Source: Sphingomonas anseongensis
GTDB taxonomy: Bacteria > Pseudomonadota > Alphaproteobacteria > Sphingomonadales > Sphingomonadaceae
Length of the DNA stretch: 64,000 bases
Direction: 5' to 3'
Assembly (NCBI RefSeq): GCF_023516495.1
Contig: NZ_JAMGBC010000001.1
Span: 248,001 to 312,000, forward strand
Shown: piece after piece, positions 22,287 through 28,416 of the stretch
Layout: each line of letters starts with the position of its first letter
How positions within the stretch are numbered: position 1 is the first letter of the stretch
The notes under the pieces: model-generated
The model's input: the letters and a program-made list of their open reading frames with translations, nothing else
Databases searched by the model: none
Told to the model about the DNA's origin: nothing
Made by a program: the position numbers and the translations under genes

Positions 22287-22317
22287 GGCCGGAGTCGAAT
22301 CTGACTCGACTCCGGCC
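22287..22317. repeat. 12-bp inverted repeat containing four GANTC sites
   Basis: GGCCGGAGTCGA (22287-22298) pairs perfectly with TCGACTCCGGCC (22306-22317) around a 7-nt loop. Inside it are GAGTC (22292), GAATC (22297), GACTC (22303) and GACTC (22308), the target of the alphaproteobacterial cell-cycle methylase CcrM. No T-run follows on either strand, so a terminator role is not favoured. Confidence 0.7.
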
Positions 22318-22370
22318 GCGGCGGGCCTAAAGTGGTCTCGTGCTTCAGACTTTCGGGTTTGAAGTATGGG

Positions 22371-22398
22371 AACCCCGCCGGGTCAAACCGGCGGGGTT
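22371..22398. terminator. Terminator-like hairpin
   Basis: AACCCCGCCGG (22371-22381) and CCGGCGGGGTT (22388-22398) form an 11-bp stem with a 6-nt loop, ending TTT on the forward strand. It sits downstream of the reverse-strand pspC-like gene (ends 22461) and could terminate it, or end a forward transcript from the gene-poor stretch. Confidence 0.5.
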
Positions 22399-22460
22399 TA
22401 CCGCATCTGGGGCACGGGATTTTCTCCCAGCGCGGTTGAAGCAGCCAGTGGCGCTGCTCC

Positions 22461-22793
22461 TCAGGCGGCCAGCCTATCCTCCGATTGACCGTAGTCTGCA
22501 GCGGGGCCCGTCTCGCCAGCGTCAATCTGCGCCGCATTCGCGAGTGCAACCGGGAACAGCCAGCGCGCGACAGCCACAACGCAGCCCAGGGCGAGATACG
22601 CGCCCATCGCGCTCAGCGGGCTCATGATGATCAGCGGAGCAAAGGCAATCCGCAGCCAGTTGGGGTTGAAGCCGAAGTCTTGGCCGATCGCCTCGCAAAC
22701 GCCCAGGAATGTGTCGCTGCGCAACGGAAGCGCGGGCTCGCGCTTTTCGGTAGCGAGCTGGTCGTTCTGGTACTCGGCGGTGGCGACGGTCAT
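22461..22793 (-). CDS. PspC-domain small membrane protein
   Basis: I place the start at ATG 22791-22793 (AGGAG 9-13 nt upstream), giving 110 residues. The region LPLRSDTFLGVCEAIGQDFG and FNPNWLRIAFAPLIIMSPLS matches the PspC domain: a membrane segment after a short amphipathic N-terminus. PspC proteins belong to phage-shock-type envelope stress responses. No pspA or pspB is nearby. A longer frame upstream to 23006 is AT-rich non-homologous sequence. Confidence 0.82.
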   Translation of the reverse strand: MTVATAEYQNDQLATEKREPALPLRSDTFLGVCEAIGQDFGFNPNWLRIAFAPLIIMSPLSAMGAYLALGCVVAVARWLFPVALANAAQIDAGETGPAADYGQSEDRLAA

Positions 22794-22993
22794 CGGGAAG
22801 CTCCTGTTGGCGTTGTCACCACTGTCAAAGCAAGCGCTGTGCCAAACATAAAAATATAACGAGTTCAAAGTCTTGGCTTGTCGGAAAGCAAGCGGTTGGC
22901 TAAGCTCGCCAGCGCTCGTCACCGACAGTTGGGAATTTTGCCCTGATGTTGCAAGTGCGATATTGCATTGCAGCAGGAACGGGAGTCGCTGCA

Positions 22994-23410
22994 GTGATTC
23001 GAACAATGCTGAAGTCCAAGATCCACCGCGCGACGGTGACTCAGGCTGACCTTCACTATGTCGGCTCGATTTCGATCGATGCCGAGCTGATGGAGGCGGC
23101 GGACCTGCTCGAAGGCGAGCAGGTGGCGATCGCCGACATCACCAACGGCGCCAGGCTTCAAACCTACGTCATCCCGGCGCCGCGCGGCAGCGGGATCATC
23201 GGCATCAACGGCGCCGCGGCACATCTGGTTCAGAGCGGCGACCTCGTCATCATCATGTCCTACGCGATGGTCGACGACGCCGAGGCGCGCTCGCTAAAGC
23301 CGCGGGTTGTTCATGTGGACGAGAAAAACCGCATCGTGGCACTCGGAGCTGACGCCGCCGAGCCGGTGCCGGGCGCAGCCGACCAGAAGCGCGCCGTCCC
23401 AGCGACCTAG
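22994..23410 (+). CDS. panD: Aspartate 1-decarboxylase
   Basis: The enzyme makes beta-alanine from aspartate for pantothenate and CoA synthesis. It is a pyruvoyl enzyme matured by cleavage between Gly24 and Ser25, seen here in [10 protein letters not shown] choose the GTG start at 22994, which gives [20 protein letters not shown] as the family-typical N-terminus and 138 residues. An upstream ATG (22946) would add 16 unconserved residues. Confidence 0.95.
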   Translation: MIRTMLKSKIHRATVTQADLHYVGSISIDAELMEAADLLEGEQVAIADITNGARLQTYVIPAPRGSGIIGINGAAAHLVQSGDLVIIMSYAMVDDAEARSLKPRVVHVDEKNRIVALGADAAEPVPGAADQKRAVPAT

Positions 23411-23455
23411 GCCGCGGGTGGGCCAAAGATCCGATAAAGTGCCCGCCGGGGCCGG

Positions 23456-23743
23456 CTAGGCAAGCATGAAGGAGGACGCGAGCTCTTCGAGCGCGATTGG
23501 GCGATAGAATTCCAGGCCGGCGGTGTTGCGGTCGGCCCACGCGACCCGAGCGGCGATGAACAGGTCGCCTCGCTTCAGGATGATGTCGGAACCGCGCTCG
23601 AGCGGGCGGTCGCAGGTGATCCCGGCGCCGGTGCTGGTGAGGTCCCGGATACGTGCCCTCTGGACGCAGTCCATGCAGATGACGGTTGCCGTCATCAACA
23701 CCCGCTTGCGCTTCGCGCGCCTGAGGTCGCTGTTGACCGTCAC
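23456..23743 (-). CDS. PilZ-domain protein (paralogue 1)
   Basis: This 95-residue single-domain protein starts with GTG at 23741-23743 after TGGAGGCTGA. It has an Arg/Lys-rich start (RRAKRKRVLM), then DLTSTGAGI at the position of the D/N-x-S-x-x-G c-di-GMP motif, with Thr replacing Ser, and ends with the beta-barrel strand GLEFYRP. PilZ domains bind cyclic di-GMP; the Thr may weaken or preserve binding. A close paralogue lies at 24166-24438, suggesting a local duplication. Confidence 0.8.
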   Translation of the reverse strand: MTVNSDLRRAKRKRVLMTATVICMDCVQRARIRDLTSTGAGITCDRPLERGSDIILKRGDLFIAARVAWADRNTAGLEFYRPIALEELASSFMLA

Positions 23744-23835
23744 TCAGCCTCCATTTCGCCAAGGCACAGCGGCCGGGAGGCACGGCCCCGCATCGTCCGC
23801 TCCTCCCGACTCGTCACTTAAAAAGCATCGGCGCG

Positions 23836-23860
23836 CCCGTTGGTTTCGCGGCCCAACGGG
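23836..23860. terminator. Hairpin downstream of the small gene at 23889
   Basis: CCCGTTGG (23836-23843) pairs with CCAACGGG (23853-23860), an 8-bp stem with a 9-nt loop. It follows the stop of the reverse-strand gene ending at 23889. An A-run lies at 23820-23824 (T-run on the reverse strand) about 12 nt beyond the stem, so termination is possible but weakly supported. Confidence 0.35.
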
Positions 23861-23888
23861 ATGCACCAGGATGGGACAGAGAAGCCGG

Positions 23889-24083
23889 TCAGGAGGGGAT
23901 TGGACCTGGCCCGCCGGCAGGCGGGGCCGGAATCTCCTCCTCGTTCGAATTGGCGACGAGCTTCGAACGGCAGTCGTCGACGATCGACTTGCATCGGCCG
24001 ATGCTCGCGGTCAGCTGCTGGTTGAAATCGCGGATGTCGCCGGTCAGTTTTTCGGCGTCGTCCGTATCGTCTTGGTTCGGCAA
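23889..24083 (-). CDS. Hypothetical small acidic protein
   Basis: This is a 64-residue open frame with a TTG start (24081-24083). It is acidic and polar, with a helical middle (EKLTGDIRDFNQQLTASIGR), two Cys and a Pro/Gly-rich end. No ribosome-binding site is convincing. It sits between two PilZ paralogues on the same strand, so it may be part of that small cluster. The amino-acid composition looks protein-like, but the call is tentative. Confidence 0.4.
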   Translation of the reverse strand: MPNQDDTDDAEKLTGDIRDFNQQLTASIGRCKSIVDDCRSKLVANSNEEEIPAPPAGGPGPIPS

Positions 24084-24165
24084 GAGAAATGGCCCGCAGG
24101 AAATAGTCCTGCCGGGCTTAACTTATGTGAAGCGCTTCTGTTCCAGCAATCTTCGTATTTTTCTC

Positions 24166-24438
24166 TTACGCAGCCTGCAGAACCGGCTTCGCCCGGTAGA
24201 ATTCCAGGCCGGCGCCGCTTTCGTCCGACCAGACGACACGGGCAGCAAGGAACGCATCAAAGCGCTTGAAGATCACGTCCGAGTCCGGGTCGAGCCGGCG
24301 GTCGCAGGCGATTTTTGCGCCCGCCGCGGTCAGCTCCATCACGCGCGCCATCAGAGTGGCGTCGGCGCTGATGATCGTCGCATTCATCAGTACTCGCTTG
24401 CGGTCGCGGGACCGCTGGCAGTTGGATTCGAGCGTCAC
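24166..24438 (-). CDS. PilZ-domain protein (paralogue 2)
   Basis: I start this at GTG 24436-24438, preceded by TGGAGACTCTTC, giving 90 residues; the start region mirrors that of paralogue 1. It shares RDRKRVLMNATI, CDRRLDPDSDVIFKR, LAARVVWSD and GLEFYR with the gene at 23456. The motif position reads ELTAAG instead of D/N-x-S-x-x-G, so both the acidic/amide residue and Ser differ from consensus, which raises doubt about c-di-GMP binding. Confidence 0.78.
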   Translation of the reverse strand: MTLESNCQRSRDRKRVLMNATIISADATLMARVMELTAAGAKIACDRRLDPDSDVIFKRFDAFLAARVVWSDESGAGLEFYRAKPVLQAA

Positions 24439-24781
24439 GAAGAGTCTCCAGTTTGCCTCAAAGCTGTCCACCCGGGCCCAGAGAGTCGGTACGCCGTAAC
24501 TCGCGAACAAGAATGCACCGATTCGAAGAAAGTTCAAGCGAGAACCGATGTAATGCCGGAAACTGTACAATAGCGGGACAGAAGGTCGTGTCGCAAAATA
24601 GAATGGTTACTGTCCAATTTACTATAGTTGCCGCTCAAGCATGGAGAACAGAAAAACAAATCCATGGTGATGAGGGGAGGTGGCGACGCCGCCGGAGCTC
24701 GCTAAAGGTCAAACGACGTCGCCGTCTTTCCCTGTGCGCCCCGGCCGTTACCGGCTGGTGACGGGACGTGGTTAAGCCGCC
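24439..24781. other. AT-richer intergenic stretch, no gene seen
   Basis: I see no supported gene in this 343-nt stretch. Its centre (about 24560-24680) is clearly richer in A and T than the surroundings, as expected for a promoter region serving the reverse-strand PilZ gene at 24438. No clear terminator was found after the reverse-strand TonB-like gene start region. Confidence 0.4.
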
Positions 24782-25495
24782 TCATCCGCCCGAATGGTAA
24801 TAGTCGATCTCGATCCGCACCCAGGATCCGATCAGCTCCTTGCCGTTGCGGCGCGGCGGACGGACCCGGAACTGCCACGCGGCCTGGCGGACGGCGCTCG
24901 CGAGGTGAGAGCCGGGCGGCGAGTTGGCGAGCTCGATGCAATCCTCGACGCGGTTGCCCGGCGCCGTGCGGCAGGCGATCAGCCCCGAGCCCTCGGGAGC
25001 GTTGCGGGGCAAATAGCCCTCGAGCTCTGCGTTGGTCGGGTGGCGGGCCCATTCGGCGGCGTAGAGCACTTCGCCGTTGGGGCCGCGGCCGACCTCCTTC
25101 GAATCACCGGCGCCAGAGCCCGCGCCAGACTTGGGAAGCCTGGAGATGTCCGCGGCGGCAAGCTCCTCGCTGCTCATCTCGATCAGGTCGGTCGGGTGGA
25201 GATTGGGAAGCTTGGGAGCCTCGGGAACAATCGTCGGGCGGTGGAGGACCGGCCGGGCGAGGTTCCGAGCCTTTTCCGGAGCAGCCTTTGCCCGCTGCGG
25301 AGCGGCGGCCGAGTCCGAGGCCATCAGCTCGACCACCAGTGCCGGCGGCGACTTTGGAGCGGGCAGGGTGACGACGCCGAGCGTGAGAAGCGCCAGGAAG
25401 AGCAGGAGGTTGACGGCCAGCGCCAGCCCGAGCCCCGACAGCCGCCGCCGAAGCGGGGTCGCGCCGAAGGCGGAGGGGAAGGTGTAGGAAGCCAT
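24782..25495 (-). CDS. TonB-like membrane-anchored periplasmic protein
   Basis: This 237-residue protein has one N-terminal membrane anchor (LALAVNLLLFLALLTLGVV), an Ala/Pro/Lys-rich linker, and a C-terminal domain of about 100 residues (YAAEWARHPTNAELEGYLPR, then a strand-rich end with WVRIEIDYYHSGG). The layout is that of TonB/energy-transducer proteins, with RHPTNAELEGYLP resembling the start of a TonB C-terminal domain. No exbBD or TonB-dependent receptor gene is adjacent, so the partner is unknown. It may be a periplasmic protein of other function. Confidence 0.55.
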   Translation of the reverse strand: MASYTFPSAFGATPLRRRLSGLGLALAVNLLLFLALLTLGVVTLPAPKSPPALVVELMASDSAAAPQRAKAAPEKARNLARPVLHRPTIVPEAPKLPNLHPTDLIEMSSEELAAADISRLPKSGAGSGAGDSKEVGRGPNGEVLYAAEWARHPTNAELEGYLPRNAPEGSGLIACRTAPGNRVEDCIELANSPPGSHLASAVRQAAWQFRVRPPRRNGKELIGSWVRIEIDYYHSGG

Positions 25496-25602
25496 GCGCC
25501 GGGGACGCGCCTAGCCATGCAGCAGTTGAACGGGGAGTGAAAGCGTCCGCGAGGCGCCAGGCGGTTGCAGGCGCTTTGCTCGCGACGAAATGGAAATACC
25601 GT

Positions 25603-25625
25603 GGCGGCCCGACTAGCGGGCCGCC
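25603..25625 (-). terminator. Hairpin downstream of divergent cold-shock gene
   Basis: GGCGGCCCG (25603-25611) pairs with CGGGCCGCC (25617-25625) around ACTAG. It lies 20 nt past the stop of the cold-shock-like gene on the reverse strand. There is no T-run, but a similarly placed strong hairpin follows the second cold-shock gene at 46373. Confidence 0.5.
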
Positions 25626-25644
25626 GCGGCATCTCCCCCGGCTC

Positions 25645-25854
25645 TTAGATGGTCTGAAGGTTGATCGCGCAGGGCTTCTGCTCGCTGTTCTGTCCAACGT
25701 CATAGGACAGGCGCTGGCCGGCCGTGGGCGGGTTTTCCTTGCCCCAGCTGATGGCGCTGCGCTCGAAGCGAAGCTCGTCGCCGGCGGTTTCCGGCTTGAT
25801 CATTCCATGACCCTGTTCGTTGTCGAACGACTTGACGGTGCCAAAATATTTCAT
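25645..25854 (-). CDS. Divergent cold-shock-domain protein
   Basis: This 69-residue protein starts MKYFGTVKSFDNEQGHGMIK with AAGGAA in front. It has cold-shock-domain length and the N-terminal strand GTVKSF, but the nucleic-acid-binding motifs are altered: RNP1 (usually KGYGFI) reads QGHGMI and RNP2 (usually VFVHF) reads LRFERSA. Loss of the stacking aromatics suggests changed or lost RNA binding. A canonical paralogue lies at 46408, and both genes share a leader sequence. Confidence 0.82.
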   Translation of the reverse strand: MKYFGTVKSFDNEQGHGMIKPETAGDELRFERSAISWGKENPPTAGQRLSYDVGQNSEQKPCAINLQTI

Positions 25855-25897
25855 GGTGGATTCCTTTGTCGAAGGCGCCCGGATCGGCGCGCTTCAC

Positions 25898-25965
25898 GCT
25901 AGGAGACGATCAGGATGGAGGAAGGAGCGACGTAGCGCCCAAAACCGTCGATTGCGACTGATAGC
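25898..25965 (-). promoter_or_regulatory. Leader/promoter shared with the second cold-shock gene
   Basis: Upstream of this cold-shock gene, forward-strand blocks GCTAGGAGA (25898), AGCGCC (25934), ACCGTC (25944), TTGCGACT (25952) and TAGC (25962) recur in the same order upstream of the gene at 46408 with nearly the same spacing, while the intervening bases differ. The blocks cover likely promoter and 5' untranslated sequence and probably carry common temperature or stress control. Confidence 0.6.
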
Positions 25966-26077
25966 AAATCATCAAGTAGGTTTCATCTGCAGAATTACAA
26001 TGATTTCGGCGAATGAATGACGAATTAACTGAGTAAATGGCAGATAATTTACTTTCCATCGTCCTGAAAATTATTGA

Positions 26078-26102
26078 GGAACTATTAGGTAAATCAGGCG
26101 TG
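26078..26102 (+). promoter_or_regulatory. Possible EcfG-type promoter
   Basis: GGAAC (26078-26082), a 16-nt spacer and CGTG (26099-26102) match GGAAC-N16-CGTT with one mismatch, inside an unusually AT-rich patch about 100 nt upstream of the small-gene string starting at 26201. Single-site evidence only. Confidence 0.35.
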
Positions 26103-26200
26103 CTGTGCTACGACACCGGTATCGCGCCTGACCAACCCCGAGCCGAGGTGCGACAGAGAGACATTCGCGTGCTCCCGCTTGATGCAGATGGAGCAGACCC

Positions 26201-26407
26201 ATGGACCTCAACGACCTCTACCACCGCCACCAGGTCTCTCTCATCATGGCGGACAACGCCGCCTGCGAGCCGTCGCGCGCCGCCCACTCCGGCCTTGCCG
26301 AGGGCTATGCATCGCGGATCGATGCGGCGAAGCAGGCGTTCCGCCGGCCCGAGATCGCCGAGATGCGATCCGTCGAGGCCGAGGGCCCCGGGGAGATCAT
26401 CGCATGA
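26201..26407 (+). CDS. Hypothetical small protein
   Basis: This is a 68-residue soluble polar protein beginning MDLNDLYHRHQVSLIMADNA, with GGAG 6-9 nt before the ATG. The middle is helical (GYASRIDAAKQAFRR). I do not recognise a family. It overlaps the next gene by 4 nt (ATGA), which supports both as real translated genes of one operon. Confidence 0.6.
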   Translation: MDLNDLYHRHQVSLIMADNAACEPSRAAHSGLAEGYASRIDAAKQAFRRPEIAEMRSVEAEGPGEIIA

Positions 26408-26703
26408 CCCGGCATTTCGACATTGCCTTGCCCGCCGCTTCTGCAGCGTCGGCCCGTGGCGGCGGCAAGCGCGAGAGCGCCAAGGTCTGCCGTGAGCGCT
26501 CCGCCAACGACCTTCTGGCATCGGTGTCGATGCTGAACGCCAACCAGCGGGCGCGAATGGAAACCAGCGCCGCCATGTGGGCCGAGCGCGCGAATATCCT
26601 CCAGCAGGTCGAGGACGGAATCGCCAGGCGGACCGCCGAAACGGCCGCCAAGCGGCCGGCGGCCGTCGAGGATGCCGAGGAAGACGCGTTCGAGCGATCC
26701 TAG
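26404..26703 (+). CDS. Hypothetical small protein
   Basis: Starting at the overlapping ATG 26404, this frame encodes 99 residues: MTRHFDIALPAASAASA, a basic stretch, then a long helix (VSMLNANQRARMETSAAMWA, LQQVEDGIARRTAE) and an acidic tail. The helical part resembles the 71-residue protein at 46141 only in general character. No family recognised. A 32-residue membrane peptide gene follows 25 nt downstream. Confidence 0.6.
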   Translation: MTRHFDIALPAASAASARGGGKRESAKVCRERSANDLLASVSMLNANQRARMETSAAMWAERANILQQVEDGIARRTAETAAKRPAAVEDAEEDAFERS

Positions 26704-26728
26704 CGCGCGACTTTCGAAGGACAGCGAC

Positions 26729-26827
26729 ATGAAGTCCGAGATCTCGCAACCCGATTGGGGCGCATGGGCGCCCTTGCTGCTGACCGTCATCGTCGTAGCG
26801 GCGGGGGCCGCCGTCGCTTTCTGGTAG
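26729..26827 (+). CDS. 32-residue single-pass membrane microprotein (B)
   Basis: ATG 26729, with GAAGGA upstream, encodes 32 residues: a polar start (MKSEISQPDWGAW) then one membrane helix ending LTVIVVAAGAAVAFW. It has exactly the same length as the peptide at 18571-18669, and the two align gap-free with LTV-VV-AG-AVAF shared. It is the last gene of the string that begins at 26201. No described family is known to me. Confidence 0.6.
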   Translation: MKSEISQPDWGAWAPLLLTVIVVAAGAAVAFW

Positions 26828-27386
26828 GCTGCGCTGGAGGCGGAGGCGGTGGAGTGGCTGCCGCGAAAGTTCACTAAGTTCACTCCCCAACGCACGCGCG
26901 CGTGAGGGCGGCTTGCTCCGGCCCGGTTTCGGCGTGCGCAGGATCTCCACCGAGGGGAAGTTGAGGACGTTGAAGGTCGGCGCAGTTTGATGAACGGGTC
27001 AGGTGCAGCAGCGCTGCGGACGGAATTGAACAAAAGCGCCTGGGGTGATTATCCGCGACTCGCATCGGCGAGGATAAGCCACAAAGGCGGGCCTGTAGGA
27101 CAGGCTTTTGTCCCATCCCAGGTCAGTTCCCGACCACTGTGGTTGCATTGGAACGCTCGATTCCGGTTCGTGTTTGCAACTGGAATGCGGTGGGACTGCA
27201 CGGGATTAGCCAAGACCTAGGTGGGCGGCGCACGAGAGGGAGTAGAGCGCCGTCAGCTATCCGCCGGTTTCCGAGAGCTCGGGTAGGGGACCCGCCCCGG
27301 CCCTGGCAGGCCCGGCCGCTTTCAGGAAGTCTCGGCCCCGCCCGTGGTTTGCCGGCCACGGGTGGGATTAGCTTCGGGTGAAGGGA
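26828..27386. other. 559-nt gene-poor stretch
   Basis: I see no supported protein gene. Structure is present: a 6-bp stem with TTTT after it at 27091-27109, an imperfect 9-bp inverted repeat (27160-27168 with 27178-27186), a GGAAC-N16-TGTT sequence (27150-27174), and a G/C-rich inverted repeat near 27340-27362. None matches RNase P RNA, tmRNA or SRP RNA signatures as far as I can read. It could hold a small RNA or gene remnant. Confidence 0.4.
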
Positions 27387-27620
27387 TCAGGCGGGCGGGC
27401 CGGTGCGCCGGCATTCGAAGCCGGCCCTGGCGGGATCGGGGAGCGCGGCGACGGCTTCCTCACCCGCCTGCCTGCACATCCCCTCCGACTGGAAACGGTC
27501 GGTCCGCTGCCACTTCTGATGGTCGGCCGCGTCCGCATAGACGAACAGCGACCATTCGCCGGGCTTGTCGCCGTTGCAGGCGGCGAGGGCGAGGAGGAAG
27601 AGGAGGGCGAGAGGCCGCAT
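27387..27620 (-). CDS. Small lipoprotein
   Basis: This 77-residue protein begins MRPLALLFLLALAAC, a compact lipoprotein signal peptide with lipobox LAAC, followed by a domain with FVYADAADHQKWQRTDRF and two further Cys (GMCRQ, FECRR). The C-terminal EGMCRQAGEEAVAALPDPAR fits small periplasmic lipoproteins of unknown role. Its ATG shares one base with the stop of the upstream membrane gene (TGATG), so the two are translationally coupled. Confidence 0.72.
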   Translation of the reverse strand: MRPLALLFLLALAACNGDKPGEWSLFVYADAADHQKWQRTDRFQSEGMCRQAGEEAVAALPDPARAGFECRRTGPPA

Positions 27621-28228
27621 CAACTGTAGCCGTAATGCCGGGCGATCGCGTTCGGGATGGAGCCTTCGTTCCAATAGGGAATGGCGAGGAGCAGGAGGAG
27701 CAGCAGGAGAAGGGCGACGTTCGCCCGCTTCGAGCGGACGATCAGGAGCGCGACCATCGTCGCTTCGATCGCGACATTGTAGGGAATCGTCCACAGCCAG
27801 AAGACGCCCGGATGGTGCGCGATCCGGTCCTGGAAGACGTGCAGATAGGTCACGTGGATCAGCATCTCCCCGGCCAGCAGCAGCCCGACGACGAACCGCT
27901 TCCGCTCCCGGTAGTAATCCGCCAGCCGCTCGTGATCGGAATCGTCGTGAGGGAAGACGACTGCGGCGGCGAGGTAGAAGCAGATGGCGAGGAGCACCGG
28001 CGCCCACAGCCCGGCGAAATTCACCGTCACGTCCTTCAGCGACAGCCAGCCGTCGACCCAGGTCGAGCAGATGTCGACGAGGATGAAGAGGGCGAGAAGG
28101 GCGGTCTGCGGCTCGAGCTTCTTCAGCGCTTTGGCGCGGACCATGTGCGCGAACCCGCCGAGCAGCTCCGTCAGCGCAAGGCCGAGGATCAGGCTGTAGA
28201 AAGTGATGAAATAGCTGAAACTGTCCAC
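27620..28228 (-). CDS. Hypothetical polytopic membrane protein
   Basis: This 202-residue protein begins MDSFSYFITFYSLILGLALT and has about six hydrophobic helices, among them APVLLAICFYLAAAVVF and a run of Leu near the C-terminus (VALLLLLLLLLAIPYW). Two short basic loops carry DYYRERKRF and RSKRAN. It resembles uncharacterised sphingomonad inner-membrane proteins. The repeats at 28315-28351 lie in its promoter region. Confidence 0.7.
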   Translation of the reverse strand: MDSFSYFITFYSLILGLALTELLGGFAHMVRAKALKKLEPQTALLALFILVDICSTWVDGWLSLKDVTVNFAGLWAPVLLAICFYLAAAVVFPHDDSDHERLADYYRERKRFVVGLLLAGEMLIHVTYLHVFQDRIAHHPGVFWLWTIPYNVAIEATMVALLIVRSKRANVALLLLLLLLLAIPYWNEGSIPNAIARHYGYS

Positions 28229-28237
28229 GCGCGGCCC

Positions 28238-28248
28238 CCCAACGCTGA
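28238..28248. repeat. Left copy of an 11-bp direct repeat flanking the island
   Basis: CCCCAACGCTG occurs here and again at 31130-31140 in the same orientation. The pair brackets the AT-rich three-gene segment. It could be a target duplication or attachment site; chance is not excluded. Confidence 0.4.
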
Positions 28249-28314
28249 GGGAGGCGAGCTTAGGCGAAACGCTGTGGAGTGGAAGAGGGCGGGAGTTTGG
28301 CGAATCAGTAAACT

Positions 28315-28351
28315 GTCACCGTAATTCGTAATTCTCACCCGTCACCGTAAT
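28315..28351. repeat. Direct repeat GTCACCGTAAT, two copies
   Basis: GTCACCGTAAT is at 28315-28325 and 28341-28351, 26 nt apart, followed by the palindrome CCCC-ATA-GGGG (28352-28362). It lies between the island and the membrane-protein gene that starts at 28228, so it may be an operator for that gene or debris at the island edge. Confidence 0.45.
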
Positions 28352-28416
28352 CCCCATAGGGGAACGGCTCATGACGGACGTCAGAGAATCCGTTCGAGTT
28401 AGGGCATAGAAGTAGT

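Larger units (their letters stand above)
22112..22460. other. Gene-poor intergenic stretch with structured elements
   Basis: No supported protein gene lies between the divergent or tandem neighbours here. The stretch holds two DnaA-box-like sequences (22244-22252 and 22256-22264, one mismatch each), several GANTC methylation sites, a 12-bp hairpin at 22287-22317 and an 11-bp hairpin at 22371-22398. A perfect GAGGAGG precedes an ATG at 22189, but that frame closes after three codons. A small RNA is possible; I cannot name one. Confidence 0.5.

Noticed and set aside
22430-22470. GAAGCAGCCA resembling the SRP RNA conserved loop
   Set aside because: The paired partner sequences of the SRP RNA loop (CCGGAAGG and matching stem) are absent, and the stretch overlaps the end of the pspC-like gene.
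26037-26110. Forward start MADNLLSIVLKIIEELLGKS in the AT-rich patch
   Set aside because: The frame continues into Ser/Thr/Arg-rich sequence antiphase to the well-supported genes at 26201 and 26404; the patch looks like a promoter region.
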